From a virus: a stretch of DNA of 21,534 bases. The notes under the pieces were generated by a model that did no database searches, was not told where the DNA came from, and saw only the letters and a program-made list of their open reading frames with translations. Each line of letters begins with the position of its first letter. The first letter of the stretch is position 1. Both the position numbers and the translations under genes were made by a program. Positions 1 through 7,936 of the stretch are shown here, one piece after another. The DNA lies in the IMG/VR virus record IMGVR_UViG_3300026130_000027, positions 1 through 21,534 of that record, one strand, 5' to 3'.

Positions 1-1523
1 CCCCTTTGGACAAAAACATTTTGATTATCAATTACCCCTACTGGTAAATTAGGCTCACTACCATATTGAGATACTGCAACTGGATAAAAGTTTTGCGGAG
101 TTATACCAGAAGTTGAGCTAGATATAACCGCAAATTCATTAGCTGTAGTAAATATTAATAAGTTACCATTAGAAGATTTTAAATTAACAATAGTATTAAT
201 TTGGTCTGTATCTAGTGTTGCATCTATTGCTTCATCATCAAATAAAGAACCTAAGTCAAAATCAAAAAATAAATTTACTTTTGACCCCCATAAAGTTTGC
301 GGTCTTGATTTAGAACCACCAAACCACAATCTACCCCTATGAAATGTGACTGTTTTTGGATAGCCCCTTGTACTACTCCATACATCTTCAAAGCCTGTTA
401 AATATTCCCATTCTCCATTAGGAATTGCAGTAGTAGAATAAAAAGGGATTTCAGTAATTGCCCTTACTTGTGTTGCAGATATATATTCAATAACCCTAGC
501 TCTCCCACCTCGACCTTGTAAATATTGCCCAATACTAGCAGTAGAGAAAGGTGTCCCAGCAGAAGCTGTTAATGTAACTACACCTTCTGTTCCTGAAGGA
601 GTTAATGTTCCTGCTGGTGTAGCTATTATTGGATCAAAATCATATTTTGGAATATGATCAAAACTTATATCATTTATTAACCATCTATCGTCCGCTCCTT
701 GTCTAATAAGTTTTTGAGGGTAAGTATCTTCTTGCACTATGATTGCAGTATCTGCTGATTGTGTATAATCTAAGGAAGTTATAACCGCATTAGTTAATCT
801 ATTAGCTCTAACATCAGCTTGATGAACTTTGTTTTTATATACCGCTATATTTTTATCTGTTATTACTAGCATGTAGCTATCAGTAACACTAAACTCAAAA
901 GGGATTTGTTTAATATTAGATAAAGTGGATTCTTCAACAAAAACATTAAATTCTTGTAAAGTAACTTTATCAGTTCCTAAATCTGTTGAGCCTATACGAG
1001 CAAATCTAACATAACGATATGTACCTCTTACGGCTCTTCTTCTTGTAACTGCTGTCGTACTTAAATCTAAAGCTGTGCCAAGACTTGTCCAAGATATATT
1101 GTCAGTTGATACTTGTATAAAAAACTCACTATCATTTGTTTGGCTTGTTAATGAGCAACCAACAACATCTACAAAAGCCAAATCCTTTTGACTACCTAAA
1201 TCATATTGAACGACTATATAAGGGTTTATAGTAGAAATGTTAGTTGTGGTAACTAGAGTTGTTGCAGTATTGTCATCATTAGCATTTGCTCCAGTTCCTC
1301 CGTTAGGAGTTGTTATTGATGGGCTGGCTTCTCTTGTTGTTTGCCTAAATAATCTTTGAATAAATTCTAAACCATCATCTCTTTTAAAGCCCCCTTGTGC
1401 TAATACAGCGACATTAGTCATGTTTTCAGTAGCGCCATAATATTTATCTATATCAGTTCTACCTATTAGTAAAGGATCTAATTCGCCTGTTGTAAATTTG
1501 TATTGTGTTTGCTTTATTGGCAT
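1..1523 (-). CDS. Tail nozzle / tail tubular protein B-like, partial (C-terminus off the window)
   Basis: I translated this by hand from an ATG at 1523; the frame stays open to base 1, so at least 507 residues are present and the C-terminus is missing. The N-terminus has the pattern TTGELDPLLIGRTDIDKY followed by QGGFKRDDG, which in many podoviruses marks the large protein forming the distal tail tube (nozzle). Further in, RGRLWFGGSKSRPQTLWGS, a DDEAIDATLDTDQIN segment and a TTANEFAV segment match the order seen in that family. It starts one base after the stop of the tail tubular A-like gene, the usual A-then-B order. No Shine-Dalgarno is visible, so it may rely on translational coupling. 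The family role (T7 gp12-like) is by recognition of motifs, not alignment. Confidence 0.75.
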   Translation of the reverse strand, partial: MPIKQTQYKFTTGELDPLLIGRTDIDKYYGATENMTNVAVLAQGGFKRDDGLEFIQRLFRQTTREASPSITTPNGGTGANANDDNTATTLVTTTNISTINPYIVVQYDLGSQKDLAFVDVVGCSLTSQTNDSEFFIQVSTDNISWTSLGTALDLSTTAVTRRRAVRGTYRYVRFARIGSTDLGTDKVTLQEFNVFVEESTLSNIKQIPFEFSVTDSYMLVITDKNIAVYKNKVHQADVRANRLTNAVITSLDYTQSADTAIIVQEDTYPQKLIRQGADDRWLINDISFDHIPKYDFDPIIATPAGTLTPSGTEGVVTLTASAGTPFSTASIGQYLQGRGGRARVIEYISATQVRAITEIPFYSTTAIPNGEWEYLTGFEDVWSSTRGYPKTVTFHRGRLWFGGSKSRPQTLWGSKVNLFFDFDLGSLFDDEAIDATLDTDQINTIVNLKSSNGNLLIFTTANEFAVISSSTSGITPQNFYPVAVSQYGSEPNLPVGVIDNQNVFVQR

Positions 1524-1524
1524 A

Positions 1525-2142
1525 TTAACTAAATCTAGCTACTAATAAATCATTACCACCGCCATTACTATTAAAAGAAGGTGAAGGACTTTGAATACTG
1601 TCTATTCTTTTTGCTACTGCAAATTCTCCTCCATTCAAATTGTCAGAAGGATTTCCAAAGGCTTCAACTTTTTTTAATTGTAAAATCTTTAGATCATCTG
1701 TTATAGGTAAAGCTAATTTAGTTGCTAAGGCTTTCACAGCAAACTCTAAAAAATAGGGAGGGAATTGACTCTCGTCAGGTTGAAACTGATAATCAATATA
1801 TACTGTGCTTTCATTAGTATATACTTGGTTTTGATAAATTTGATAGTTTGTTTGTGGTAAAATGTTAGTTTCAGACCCTGTAAAAAACGCTCTAAATACC
1901 AATAAATCACTTGGCATTTGGTAAGCATATTTCCATTCGTTTAAAGGGTTTTCAGTTAGTCTAGCTAATTGAATTTTCTTTAAAGTAAAATTCCATTCGT
2001 GGATAGATAGTAAATATTTAATATATTCAGGGTATATTAAACCGCAAGTATTAGAGGGTGGAGTGTTAGCAGTAAAACTACTTATAGCATCTTCTCCTAA
2101 TTCCGCTAAAGCCTTAGAACATATATCAAATTTACTAGCCAT
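1525..2142 (-). CDS. Tail tubular protein A-like head-tail adaptor
   Basis: A 205-residue protein resembling T7 gp11 (tail tubular protein A), the ring that joins the portal to the nozzle. The pattern seen is an N-terminal helical stretch (FDICSKALAELGEDAI), then HEWNFTLKKIQLARLTENPLNEWKYAYQMPSD, where W-x-F-x-x-K, LARL and W-x-x-A-Y-x-x-P are the recurring family signature (about residues 48-78). A Y-I-D-Y segment and a later helix (residues 127-145) follow. Size is typical of the family (about 190-210). It is the first gene after a probable terminator at 2165-2188 and is followed at once by the nozzle gene, which supports the call. No Shine-Dalgarno precedes the ATG. Confidence 0.75.
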   Translation of the reverse strand: MASKFDICSKALAELGEDAISSFTANTPPSNTCGLIYPEYIKYLLSIHEWNFTLKKIQLARLTENPLNEWKYAYQMPSDLLVFRAFFTGSETNILPQTNYQIYQNQVYTNESTVYIDYQFQPDESQFPPYFLEFAVKALATKLALPITDDLKILQLKKVEAFGNPSDNLNGGEFAVAKRIDSIQSPSPSFNSNGGGNDLLVARFS

Positions 2143-2164
2143 AATAATTTAATTTTTAAGCAAA

Positions 2165-2188
2165 TAGCAGGGTTTTTACACCCTGCTA
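2165..2188 (-). terminator. Hairpin after the capsid genes, probable partial terminator
   Basis: A perfect 8-base-pair stem, TAGCAGGG against CCCTGCTA, with an 8-base loop. On the minus strand the stem is followed by TTTGCTTAAAAATT, a weak U-rich tail; on the plus strand no T-run follows. It lies between the 93-residue gene downstream of the major capsid gene and the tail tubular A-like gene. T7 has a leaky terminator at the equivalent place, after its capsid gene, which lets capsid transcripts exceed tail transcripts. That parallel is inference. Confidence 0.55.
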
Positions 2189-2214
2189 CCTACTATCTTT
2201 GACAGAAGATTCTA

Positions 2215-2496
2215 TTAGTCAGTATCAGTAACCGCAATTGCAGTACCATCAGATACATCGACAACGCCAGAAGCATTGCTTAAAACAACTAATAATGTAG
2301 CAGTAGGAACACTTGAGTCCCAAAGGTAAATTAAATCACCTACTTTAAGAAGCTTAGAGGCATCGTTAAAATATCCTGCTGTATTAACATCAGCCAAAGC
2401 GTCAGCATCAGGAGTAACATAACTCCACATTTGTGGAACATTACCAGCTTTTGCTTGTCCGCCAATTGGTTGTAAGTTTGCTGAATTGTAAGCCAT
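2215..2496 (-). CDS. Small virion-associated protein with a PIGGQ N-terminal module, possible capsid decoration protein
   Basis: A 93-residue protein directly downstream of the major capsid gene. Its N-terminus (M-A-x-N, PIGGQ, PQMWSY, T-x-D, GYFNDASKLLKVGD) closely parallels the first 55 or so residues of the 466-residue fibre-like protein encoded at 6536-7936. The module also occurs at the start of fibre and decoration proteins of other podoviruses, as far as I recall. The rest is rich in small and beta-forming residues (TATLLVVLSNASGVVDVSDG) and acidic at the end. The position next to the capsid gene and the absence of any fibre stalk suggest a decoration protein, or a stand-alone copy of the attachment module. 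The exact role is inference. Confidence 0.55.
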   Translation of the reverse strand: MAYNSANLQPIGGQAKAGNVPQMWSYVTPDADALADVNTAGYFNDASKLLKVGDLIYLWDSSVPTATLLVVLSNASGVVDVSDGTAIAVTDTD

Positions 2497-2520
2497 AGTA
2501 ATTTTAAATTAAGATTAATA

Positions 2521-3363
2521 TTAAGTTTCGTCAGTAAGTACTTCAATAATACCTGAATCATCAATAGCAGCTGCACCAGCAGAAAAAGTACCATTTGTCA
2601 ACCAAGAAGTTTTCTCTGCAATCCAGTCAATCTTAGTTTGCATTTGCATACCGATGGCAAGACCTAAAGCGGCTTTATGATAAGCAAAGTTTTTACGAAC
2701 ATCACCAGCAGCAACTGAAAGTCCACCTTCGTCTCTATCTTCGATAAGTACAAATTTAAAGCCTAAGAAAGTGTCCATTTCACCATTAACCAAAGCTTTA
2801 ACTGAATTGAAATCAGAAGAAGTAGCAGAAGTTTCGCCTAGTAATTGCTCAAGACCGATAGCTGAGTGAACAAAAGTTCTTTCTGTTGCAGGAACACCAG
2901 CAGCATCAAGAAGTCTTTTTGCTCTTCTTAATTTATCAACATTAAGACCAGTATCAGCACCACCTACTGAAGTAGCAACTTGAGTAGCAGAAGCACCAGC
3001 ATCGGCTTCATCAAGAATTAATTGATCCAAACGACGACCCATAGCAGAAGCAATAGCTTCTTTTAGTTCTCTTCTTTCGTCAAAGTTGACTTTAGATTGA
3101 TTGAATATATCAGTATATTCAGGGGCATTCCAATCTTCTAAGGTAGCAGTTACATTAGAATGCTGTACATTCATTGGTACAACATCAGTTTGCGGGATTC
3201 TAGGTTGAGCTAGACCCTTTCCTAATTTAGGGAAGCGGTGAGTTGAACCAACAACACCAGTTTTAGTTCTTACAGTGCCAAATAATTTAGCAGCACCTTG
3301 GTAAGCTTGCTTTACTTCAGCATCAAACTGAGCGATAAAAGCAGTAGATAAAGTTGCGGACAT
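2521..3363 (-). CDS. Major capsid protein
   Basis: A 280-residue protein following the scaffold gene, as expected for a major capsid protein of the HK97 fold. The N-terminal part (FIAQFDAEVKQAYQG, then a GSTHRFPKLGKG segment, QTDVVPMN and W-x-x-P-E-Y-T-D-I-F-N) and the long central helix with RRELKEAIASAMGRRLDQLILD around residues 95-120 are the pattern of podovirus capsid proteins of about 280-330 residues. It has one of the clearer ribosome-binding sites in the window: AAAGG eight bases before the ATG. Codons look less AT-extreme than in the early arm, as expected for a highly expressed gene. It is preceded by a 241-base untranslated stretch with several hairpins. Confidence 0.85.
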   Translation of the reverse strand: MSATLSTAFIAQFDAEVKQAYQGAAKLFGTVRTKTGVVGSTHRFPKLGKGLAQPRIPQTDVVPMNVQHSNVTATLEDWNAPEYTDIFNQSKVNFDERRELKEAIASAMGRRLDQLILDEADAGASATQVATSVGGADTGLNVDKLRRAKRLLDAAGVPATERTFVHSAIGLEQLLGETSATSSDFNSVKALVNGEMDTFLGFKFVLIEDRDEGGLSVAAGDVRKNFAYHKAALGLAIGMQMQTKIDWIAEKTSWLTNGTFSAGAAAIDDSGIIEVLTDET

Positions 3364-3604
3364 TATTAAAACCTTTAATTATTAACAAAAAAACACGAGT
3401 ATTATTCGCACAATTAAGCTAATAATCATCAAGGTATTAGGCTCTCAGATCATCAGGATTGTTACTTCAAGATTCGCTCTTGCTAGCGTTTTATGTATCA
3501 TTAGGGTTGCAAAGCAATTAGCCTAAGATAGATAAAATTATCTAAACTTAGGCTAGAAACCACTTAAAACTATGTCAAGTAATTTTTAATTGTTATTTTT
3601 ACAA
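3364..3604 (-). other. Structured non-coding leader upstream of the capsid gene
   Basis: This is the largest gap inside the virion operon, where neighbouring genes otherwise abut. No reading frame of note is present. Several inverted repeats are visible: a perfect 9-base-pair stem TAGCCTAAG/CTTAGGCTA (3519-3527 with 3547-3555) enclosing an inner GATAA/TTATC; CGCT/AGCG with a 6-base loop (3475-3488); and CTAATA/TATTAG (3419-3424 with 3435-3440). None is followed by a T-run on the minus strand, so they do not look like intrinsic terminators. A processing site, mRNA-stabilising structure or translational control element for the capsid gene are all possible. No good minus-strand promoter was found. 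Confidence 0.45.
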
Positions 3605-4435
3605 TTATGAAACTGCTTTAAAATAATCTTCTACTTTTTTATGAACATCAGCATTGCCTGCTTCATATTCAGGGGAAGCGATTAATTGATCTATTTCTGC
3701 ACGAGAAGGCAAGCCATCTTGAACAGCAGTTTTAACTGGTATGTCTTGCTCACCAGTCAAGGCTCTAAGCTTACTAATTACTGCTATACTTGCAGCATCG
3801 GTTAAAAGATTATTATATACTGGCAATTCATCTTTAGATAATACGCCATTATTAACCAAAGCGTGTCCCCAATTAGCTAATCCTTGCAAAATCTTAGGTC
3901 CATTGTCTCCGAGTTTTTTTAATTCGCTTGCTTTATATTCTTCAAATTGCCTTTGCCTTTCTTCTTCATTAAGAGGTCCATCAACAATCAAGCCATTTTC
4001 TTTTAAAGCTGGCATAACTGATGAAATAAAAGCATTAAATTTATCTTTAGACAACCCTGCTTCCAAAGCCTTTTCTTTTAGCAAAGCAGTTGTAGGGCTC
4101 TCATTTGGTAGTAATTCATTTAAAGACTCATCTAAAACATATTCATCAATAGATTTAGGGGCTTTATCGCTTCCTTTTTCTGAAAGCTTTCTTCTTAAAC
4201 CTAAGGCTTTTTCTTGCTCTTTTTTGTAAGCTTCAATCAATTCATTTTGTTTAATAGATTTATTTTCTTCATCCCAAAAAGAATCATCTAAACCTTCTGG
4301 CTTTATTGCTTCTTTAGATTCTGTTTTATTTTCAATCTCTTCTTGTTGTTTGTTATACTCTTCCTCTTGGATTTGATCTACTGTTTTTTCTTGTTGTTCA
4401 GGCTCTATACCTGCAATTAAACTTTCTTCTGTCAT
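3605..4435 (-). CDS. Capsid assembly scaffolding protein
   Basis: A 276-residue, strongly acidic and Lys-rich protein of low complexity at the N-terminus (many E, Q, K) with no predicted membrane segment. About residue 45 it has PEGLDDSFWDEENKSIKQNEL followed by a long helix, matching the P-E-G-L-x-D-x-F-W-D motif typical of podovirus scaffolds; an IDEYVLDESL segment and an amphipathic C-terminal region follow. Scaffolds guide procapsid assembly and leave before DNA packaging. Position between the portal region and the major capsid gene is the usual one. No Shine-Dalgarno precedes the ATG, but the ankyrin gene ends only 6 bases upstream. Confidence 0.8.
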   Translation of the reverse strand: MTEESLIAGIEPEQQEKTVDQIQEEEYNKQQEEIENKTESKEAIKPEGLDDSFWDEENKSIKQNELIEAYKKEQEKALGLRRKLSEKGSDKAPKSIDEYVLDESLNELLPNESPTTALLKEKALEAGLSKDKFNAFISSVMPALKENGLIVDGPLNEEERQRQFEEYKASELKKLGDNGPKILQGLANWGHALVNNGVLSKDELPVYNNLLTDAASIAVISKLRALTGEQDIPVKTAVQDGLPSRAEIDQLIASPEYEAGNADVHKKVEDYFKAVS

Positions 4436-4441
4436 TTGATT

Positions 4442-4696
4442 TTATTTTAAAGTTGATAAAAAATTAACTATATTAGTATGTCCTTTTTTTGTAGCAATAT
4501 CCAAAGCGGTATTGCCGACATTATTTCTATAGTTTAAAAATGGTTTTTCAGTGGTGCATATTTCTTTAACTTTTTCTAAGTTACCAGCTCTGCAAGCTAT
4601 TTGTAAAGGAGTATCGCCTTTATGTAAATTAGTTGGTAACTCTTCAATTTCTTGAGTTTGTTTTTGAACCTGTGTTTTATTTTTTTTCTTTGCCAT
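4442..4696 (-). CDS. Small ankyrin-repeat protein inside the virion operon
   Basis: An 84-residue protein. After a basic, Gln-rich N-terminus (about 25 residues) come two ankyrin repeats: GDTPLQIACRAGNLEKVKEI (about residues 28-47) and GNTALDIATKKGHTNIVNFL (about residues 61-80). Both show the G-x-T-x-L-x-x-A-x-x-x-G-x-x-x-x-V signature. Ankyrin repeats bind proteins; the partner here is unknown. The gene overlaps the upstream Bbp19-like stop by one base (TAATG) and ends 6 bases before the scaffold gene, so it is co-translated with assembly genes. It could be a minor assembly factor, a virion protein delivered to the host, or a recently acquired accessory gene. The repeat call is firm; the function is not known. 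Confidence 0.8.
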   Translation of the reverse strand: MAKKKNKTQVQKQTQEIEELPTNLHKGDTPLQIACRAGNLEKVKEICTTEKPFLNYRNNVGNTALDIATKKGHTNIVNFLSTLK

Positions 4697-4995
4697 TATT
4701 TTTTAATTGAATTAATACGATCTATAATACTACGCACAACTGAGTTTTGTCCTTCTCTTGCAAAAGCGTGATGAATTGCTGATTGTCCATCTACAACTCC
4801 TCCACTTGGAACCCATGCAGGTTGCTCAATTGTGATTTTCTTTAAATGCTCTAATACTTTTTTTCCTGCAGTCGTTCCAAAACAAGCCATATATTGCTCA
4901 TTCAATATTTGTTGTGCTTGCTCAAATTCTTTTTGCGATTGCTTTTCTTCTTTATCTAAAGAATCCAATCCCCACGGTGTATTAATATCTGTCAT
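4696..4995 (-). CDS. Bbp19-like small phage protein
   Basis: A 99-residue protein encoded between the portal and scaffold genes. The central FGTTAGKKVLEHLKKIT segment (roughly residues 39-55), a middle stretch with small and polar residues, and REGQNSVVRSIIDRI near the end resemble the Bbp19 family first seen in Bordetella phage BPP-1, where a short protein with F-x-T-x-x-G-x-x-V-L and a later R-E-G-x-R-x-V motif sits at the same place in the gene order. Its biochemical role is not established; it is probably a minor assembly or virion protein. The alignment is from memory of the family pattern, so the family name is tentative while the gene itself is secure. Confidence 0.6.
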   Translation of the reverse strand: MTDINTPWGLDSLDKEEKQSQKEFEQAQQILNEQYMACFGTTAGKKVLEHLKKITIEQPAWVPSGGVVDGQSAIHHAFAREGQNSVVRSIIDRINSIKK

Positions 4996-5010
4996 TATTA
5001 ATTTGTATTG

Positions 5011-6534
5011 TTATTGAATTTGTTGCTGTTGTGCCAAGCCCTCAGCTATTTGTTGTTTTAAAGTCTCTCTTTCCTCATTAGTTCTTATTGCTAAAGGTGA
5101 AACACCTAATTTTGCAACTATAATATCTGCAAGCTTTTCAGTGTCAAAGGTTAATTGAGTTAGTTGACCTGTTGGATCAATAGCTTTCAATATTTGATCA
5201 CTTTGAACAATGGCGTTTACTTCTTCAATAGCTTCTGATTTAGCAATTGGCGACAATATTTGTGTTGTAACTGCTATATTATCAATCTTAATTCCACCGC
5301 CAAAAGTTATAATTCCTTTCTTCTCAAGAATAGTTATTACATTTTGTAATAATGGTTGGATAAATTCAAAGATTAATCTACCAAAAGCGGCTCCAGTATC
5401 TACCTGTAACTGCTTCATTCTTTCTACAATTTCAGTTGCACTTCTTACTGGTCCAGCATCAGGTGGTAATCTATTATTAAGCATTAAAGAATTGATTTGT
5501 TGTTTCAACTCTTCAAACATAAAGTTTTGTGCGTTTAAATCACCTGTTCTTGGTAATGGTGCAATTGAAGGACCAGATGGACCACCATTTCTTGCGACTG
5601 GTATTACTCCATTTGGTTGAATTTTAATTGTATTAAAGTTTGTAATTCCGTCATCTGTTGCAGTATAAACTCCAAAGATATTAAGCTGTGCCGCTCTTAT
5701 TGCTAATTCTTTGCCTTTATTAAGCATTTTAAGGTCTGGCAAGGCTTGCAATAATGGACCTCTGCCAAATACTTCACCTACAACCTTTGACCATCTAACG
5801 ATCACCCAAGGGTTTCTATTTAAAGTTCTTGATACTACTCTGTCTTTGTTATACAAAACATCATAATACCACACTTTAGATTTACTGTCATAATAAGTAG
5901 CTTCTTTAAACTCTAATTCTTTTTCAGGCTCATCTTTAATGATTTTTAATATATCGCTTGTTGGTTTTATATCTTTCCAAGTGTCAAAAATACCCCTTGC
6001 TGGCAAGCAATGTTTTCTAAATATACCTGCTATTTCTCCGTTTGAACCTTCATCTAAAGCTAAATTTGCAGTAGGTACTGAAATAAATCTAATTGGTTTA
6101 TCATCATTTTCACCTTCCAAAATAAGCATAGCACCAGTTCCGACAGCTAAGTCATAAAACATTTCGCCGACTGCAACACTAAAGTTTGAGCTATTAATTA
6201 CCGAAAATAATATATCAGTTACTAATTCTAGTATTTTATCTACTTCTTTTTTTTGATCAGGTGGTATAGCTGGACCAGCTTTTAACTCTGCCCATTTAAC
6301 AAAAGTAGGTGTTAAAGCTGATTGCATACGATTGACAAAGCCATTTAAAGCACTTATGCCCGCTGAATCATAAACCTTTTCCATTTTATTACTACCTTGT
6401 GAGTAGGTAGTGAATAAGTTGCGTTGTGGCAATGCTAACTCATAAGCACTTTCAAAAAGTGATTTATATTGCATCTGTACACCTTCAGCAACTTGTATTC
6501 TTTTTAGTAATTTTTCTTGTGTTAGTTGTGCCAT
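5011..6534 (-). CDS. Portal (head-tail connector) protein
   Basis: A 507-residue protein with the size and pattern of the T7 gp8-like portal family. The N-terminus has a coiled helix (EKLLKRIQVAEGVQMQYKSL), then ALPQRNLF, then YDSAGISALNGFVNRMQSALTP followed by W-x-x-L around residue 85, a typical podovirus portal signature. Later features are GTGAMLI (about 130), NPWVIVRWSKVVGEVFGRGP (about 240-260) and a helical SATEIVERMKQLQ segment (about 365-378), followed by a Gln-rich end. Twelve copies would form the ring at the DNA-packaging vertex. It starts just after the fibre-like gene stop and is followed by the Bbp19-like gene. Confidence 0.88.
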   Translation of the reverse strand: MAQLTQEKLLKRIQVAEGVQMQYKSLFESAYELALPQRNLFTTYSQGSNKMEKVYDSAGISALNGFVNRMQSALTPTFVKWAELKAGPAIPPDQKKEVDKILELVTDILFSVINSSNFSVAVGEMFYDLAVGTGAMLILEGENDDKPIRFISVPTANLALDEGSNGEIAGIFRKHCLPARGIFDTWKDIKPTSDILKIIKDEPEKELEFKEATYYDSKSKVWYYDVLYNKDRVVSRTLNRNPWVIVRWSKVVGEVFGRGPLLQALPDLKMLNKGKELAIRAAQLNIFGVYTATDDGITNFNTIKIQPNGVIPVARNGGPSGPSIAPLPRTGDLNAQNFMFEELKQQINSLMLNNRLPPDAGPVRSATEIVERMKQLQVDTGAAFGRLIFEFIQPLLQNVITILEKKGIITFGGGIKIDNIAVTTQILSPIAKSEAIEEVNAIVQSDQILKAIDPTGQLTQLTFDTEKLADIIVAKLGVSPLAIRTNEERETLKQQIAEGLAQQQQIQ

Positions 6535-6535
6535 A

Positions 6536-7936
6536 TTAGTTTAACCTTTCTATTATTACATTTAAATCTTCTACTGTAAGACTTGATGTGTCGGTATTGT
6601 TTGTAATAAATATTTCCAAATAATCATCAGTTGCTAAAGAAACTATATCTTGACAAGTAATCCCTTCCGCCTTTCCACCTGCGCTTGTTGTTGATGTGAT
6701 TTCGCTTTGTGGACTAGTTACCCCATTTTTAGCACTCCTTATTGCAACTTCTTTATTTGAAGAGCCTGTAACTGTAAGACAAGCAGTTATTTTATAAAAA
6801 CCTGTCAAAGAACCTTTATAAACTGCTTTATTGCTTGTGGTTGTTACATCAAATTTCTCAACAAATTCTCCTGTTGTTGTTGTGCCTAAAGCTTTATAAA
6901 AAGTACCACTAACTGCAATAGTGGTTGCTGTGGCATTATTATTCATATAATATTGTGCAATATTAGCAGAGTTATTTATTCCTCTACAATCTGTTATTCT
7001 TGATTTATTGTCACTTGTTGAAATCCCTGCAAGATAAGTTCCTCCACCTGCGAAATTAATTGCATCTAAAATATAACCTTCGTTTGGTATAGTCATTGAG
7101 GTAGAAGCATTTATTCCAGTTTCTCCTAAAAAACCCAAAGTAACAAACGATGAATAAATAATTCTAAACCTTCTCGTTACTGTTAATGTGGCTGGTAATA
7201 TTATTGAGGTTTTTCCTGCTCTATTTTCAAACAAGCAAGTTTCAAAAGCTATAGTTCCGATACTTCCGTCAAAAGTTAAATCTCCGCTATCAAGAAAAGC
7301 CGAAGATTGCATAATAAAATTTGTATAAGTTTTAATAGTTCCGCAACTTTCGCAATTAGTTAAATTGACAGCATACCAATCAAGAGCTTGATTTGAATTA
7401 CCAGTAGCATCAAGATTAAAAGCGACATCTGCCTCTATTGTGATATTACGCATTGGTAAAGACCACACAGAAGTAATTAAAGCTGTACCTGTTAATCCTG
7501 TACTTTTTAAACGACAATTCTCAGAAGATACGCCAAATAAGACAGTATTTTGACCACAAACTAATCTATCACCTAGTAAATCAATTGTTGTAGTTATTAA
7601 ATAACCAGTATTATCTTCTAAAGTAATAACTCCTGAGGTTGCATCTGGTAATTTATCTTTAGAGTCTATTACCCTATAGTTAGTTATAGAGTTTATATTT
7701 TGTATAATTATGTTTCCATTTAAAGGAACTGTAGTCACTTTGTATTGCAAAGTTGCGTTGTTATAAACTACTGTAATAATATCTTTTATTTCTAAATAAG
7801 TTCTAGCATTATTAAAGTAGCCCTCTGTTTCTACAGTGTTTAGGCTGTCAGTTGTGCTATAGCTAAACATTTGAGGACTTGCTCCCCTTGTTGATTGTCC
7901 GCCGATTGGTGAAAATTTATTTATATTAAATGCCAT
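6536..7936 (-). CDS. Fibre-like virion protein with PIGGQ anchor, beta-rich middle and C1q-like tip
   Basis: A 466-residue protein with three visible parts. Residues 1-55 carry the module shared with the 93-residue protein at 2215-2496 (M-A-F-N, PIGGQ, SPQMFSY, GYFNNARTYLEI). Residues about 90-320 are a Thr/Ile/Asn-rich stretch with many short beta strands, of the sort that forms a beta-helix. Residues about 340-466 (FYKALGTTTTGEFVEKF, TGFYKITACLTVTGSSNKEV, ITCQDIVSLATDDYLEIF, LTVEDLNVIIERLN) look like the C1q/TNF-type trimerising tip of phage fibres. A head or tail fibre for host contact is likely. Its place between the terminase and portal genes, far from the tail genes, argues for a head fibre or a mobile fibre gene. 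Confidence 0.65.
   Translation of the reverse strand: MAFNINKFSPIGGQSTRGASPQMFSYSTTDSLNTVETEGYFNNARTYLEIKDIITVVYNNATLQYKVTTVPLNGNIIIQNINSITNYRVIDSKDKLPDATSGVITLEDNTGYLITTTIDLLGDRLVCGQNTVLFGVSSENCRLKSTGLTGTALITSVWSLPMRNITIEADVAFNLDATGNSNQALDWYAVNLTNCESCGTIKTYTNFIMQSSAFLDSGDLTFDGSIGTIAFETCLFENRAGKTSIILPATLTVTRRFRIIYSSFVTLGFLGETGINASTSMTIPNEGYILDAINFAGGGTYLAGISTSDNKSRITDCRGINNSANIAQYYMNNNATATTIAVSGTFYKALGTTTTGEFVEKFDVTTTSNKAVYKGSLTGFYKITACLTVTGSSNKEVAIRSAKNGVTSPQSEITSTTSAGGKAEGITCQDIVSLATDDYLEIFITNNTDTSSLTVEDLNVIIERLN

Noticed and set aside
2340-2594. Minus-strand frame of 84 codons crossing the junction of the 93-residue and capsid genes
   Set aside because: Overlaps both genes in another frame and is a hydrophobic low-complexity translation.
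3741-4229. Plus-strand frame of 162 codons opposite the scaffold gene
   Set aside because: Antisense shadow of a Glu/Lys-rich gene; Ser/Phe/Leu-rich composition and no leader or neighbours on that strand.
5210-5620. Plus-strand frame of 136 codons opposite the portal gene
   Set aside because: Antisense to a well-recognised portal; no start signal and no motif.
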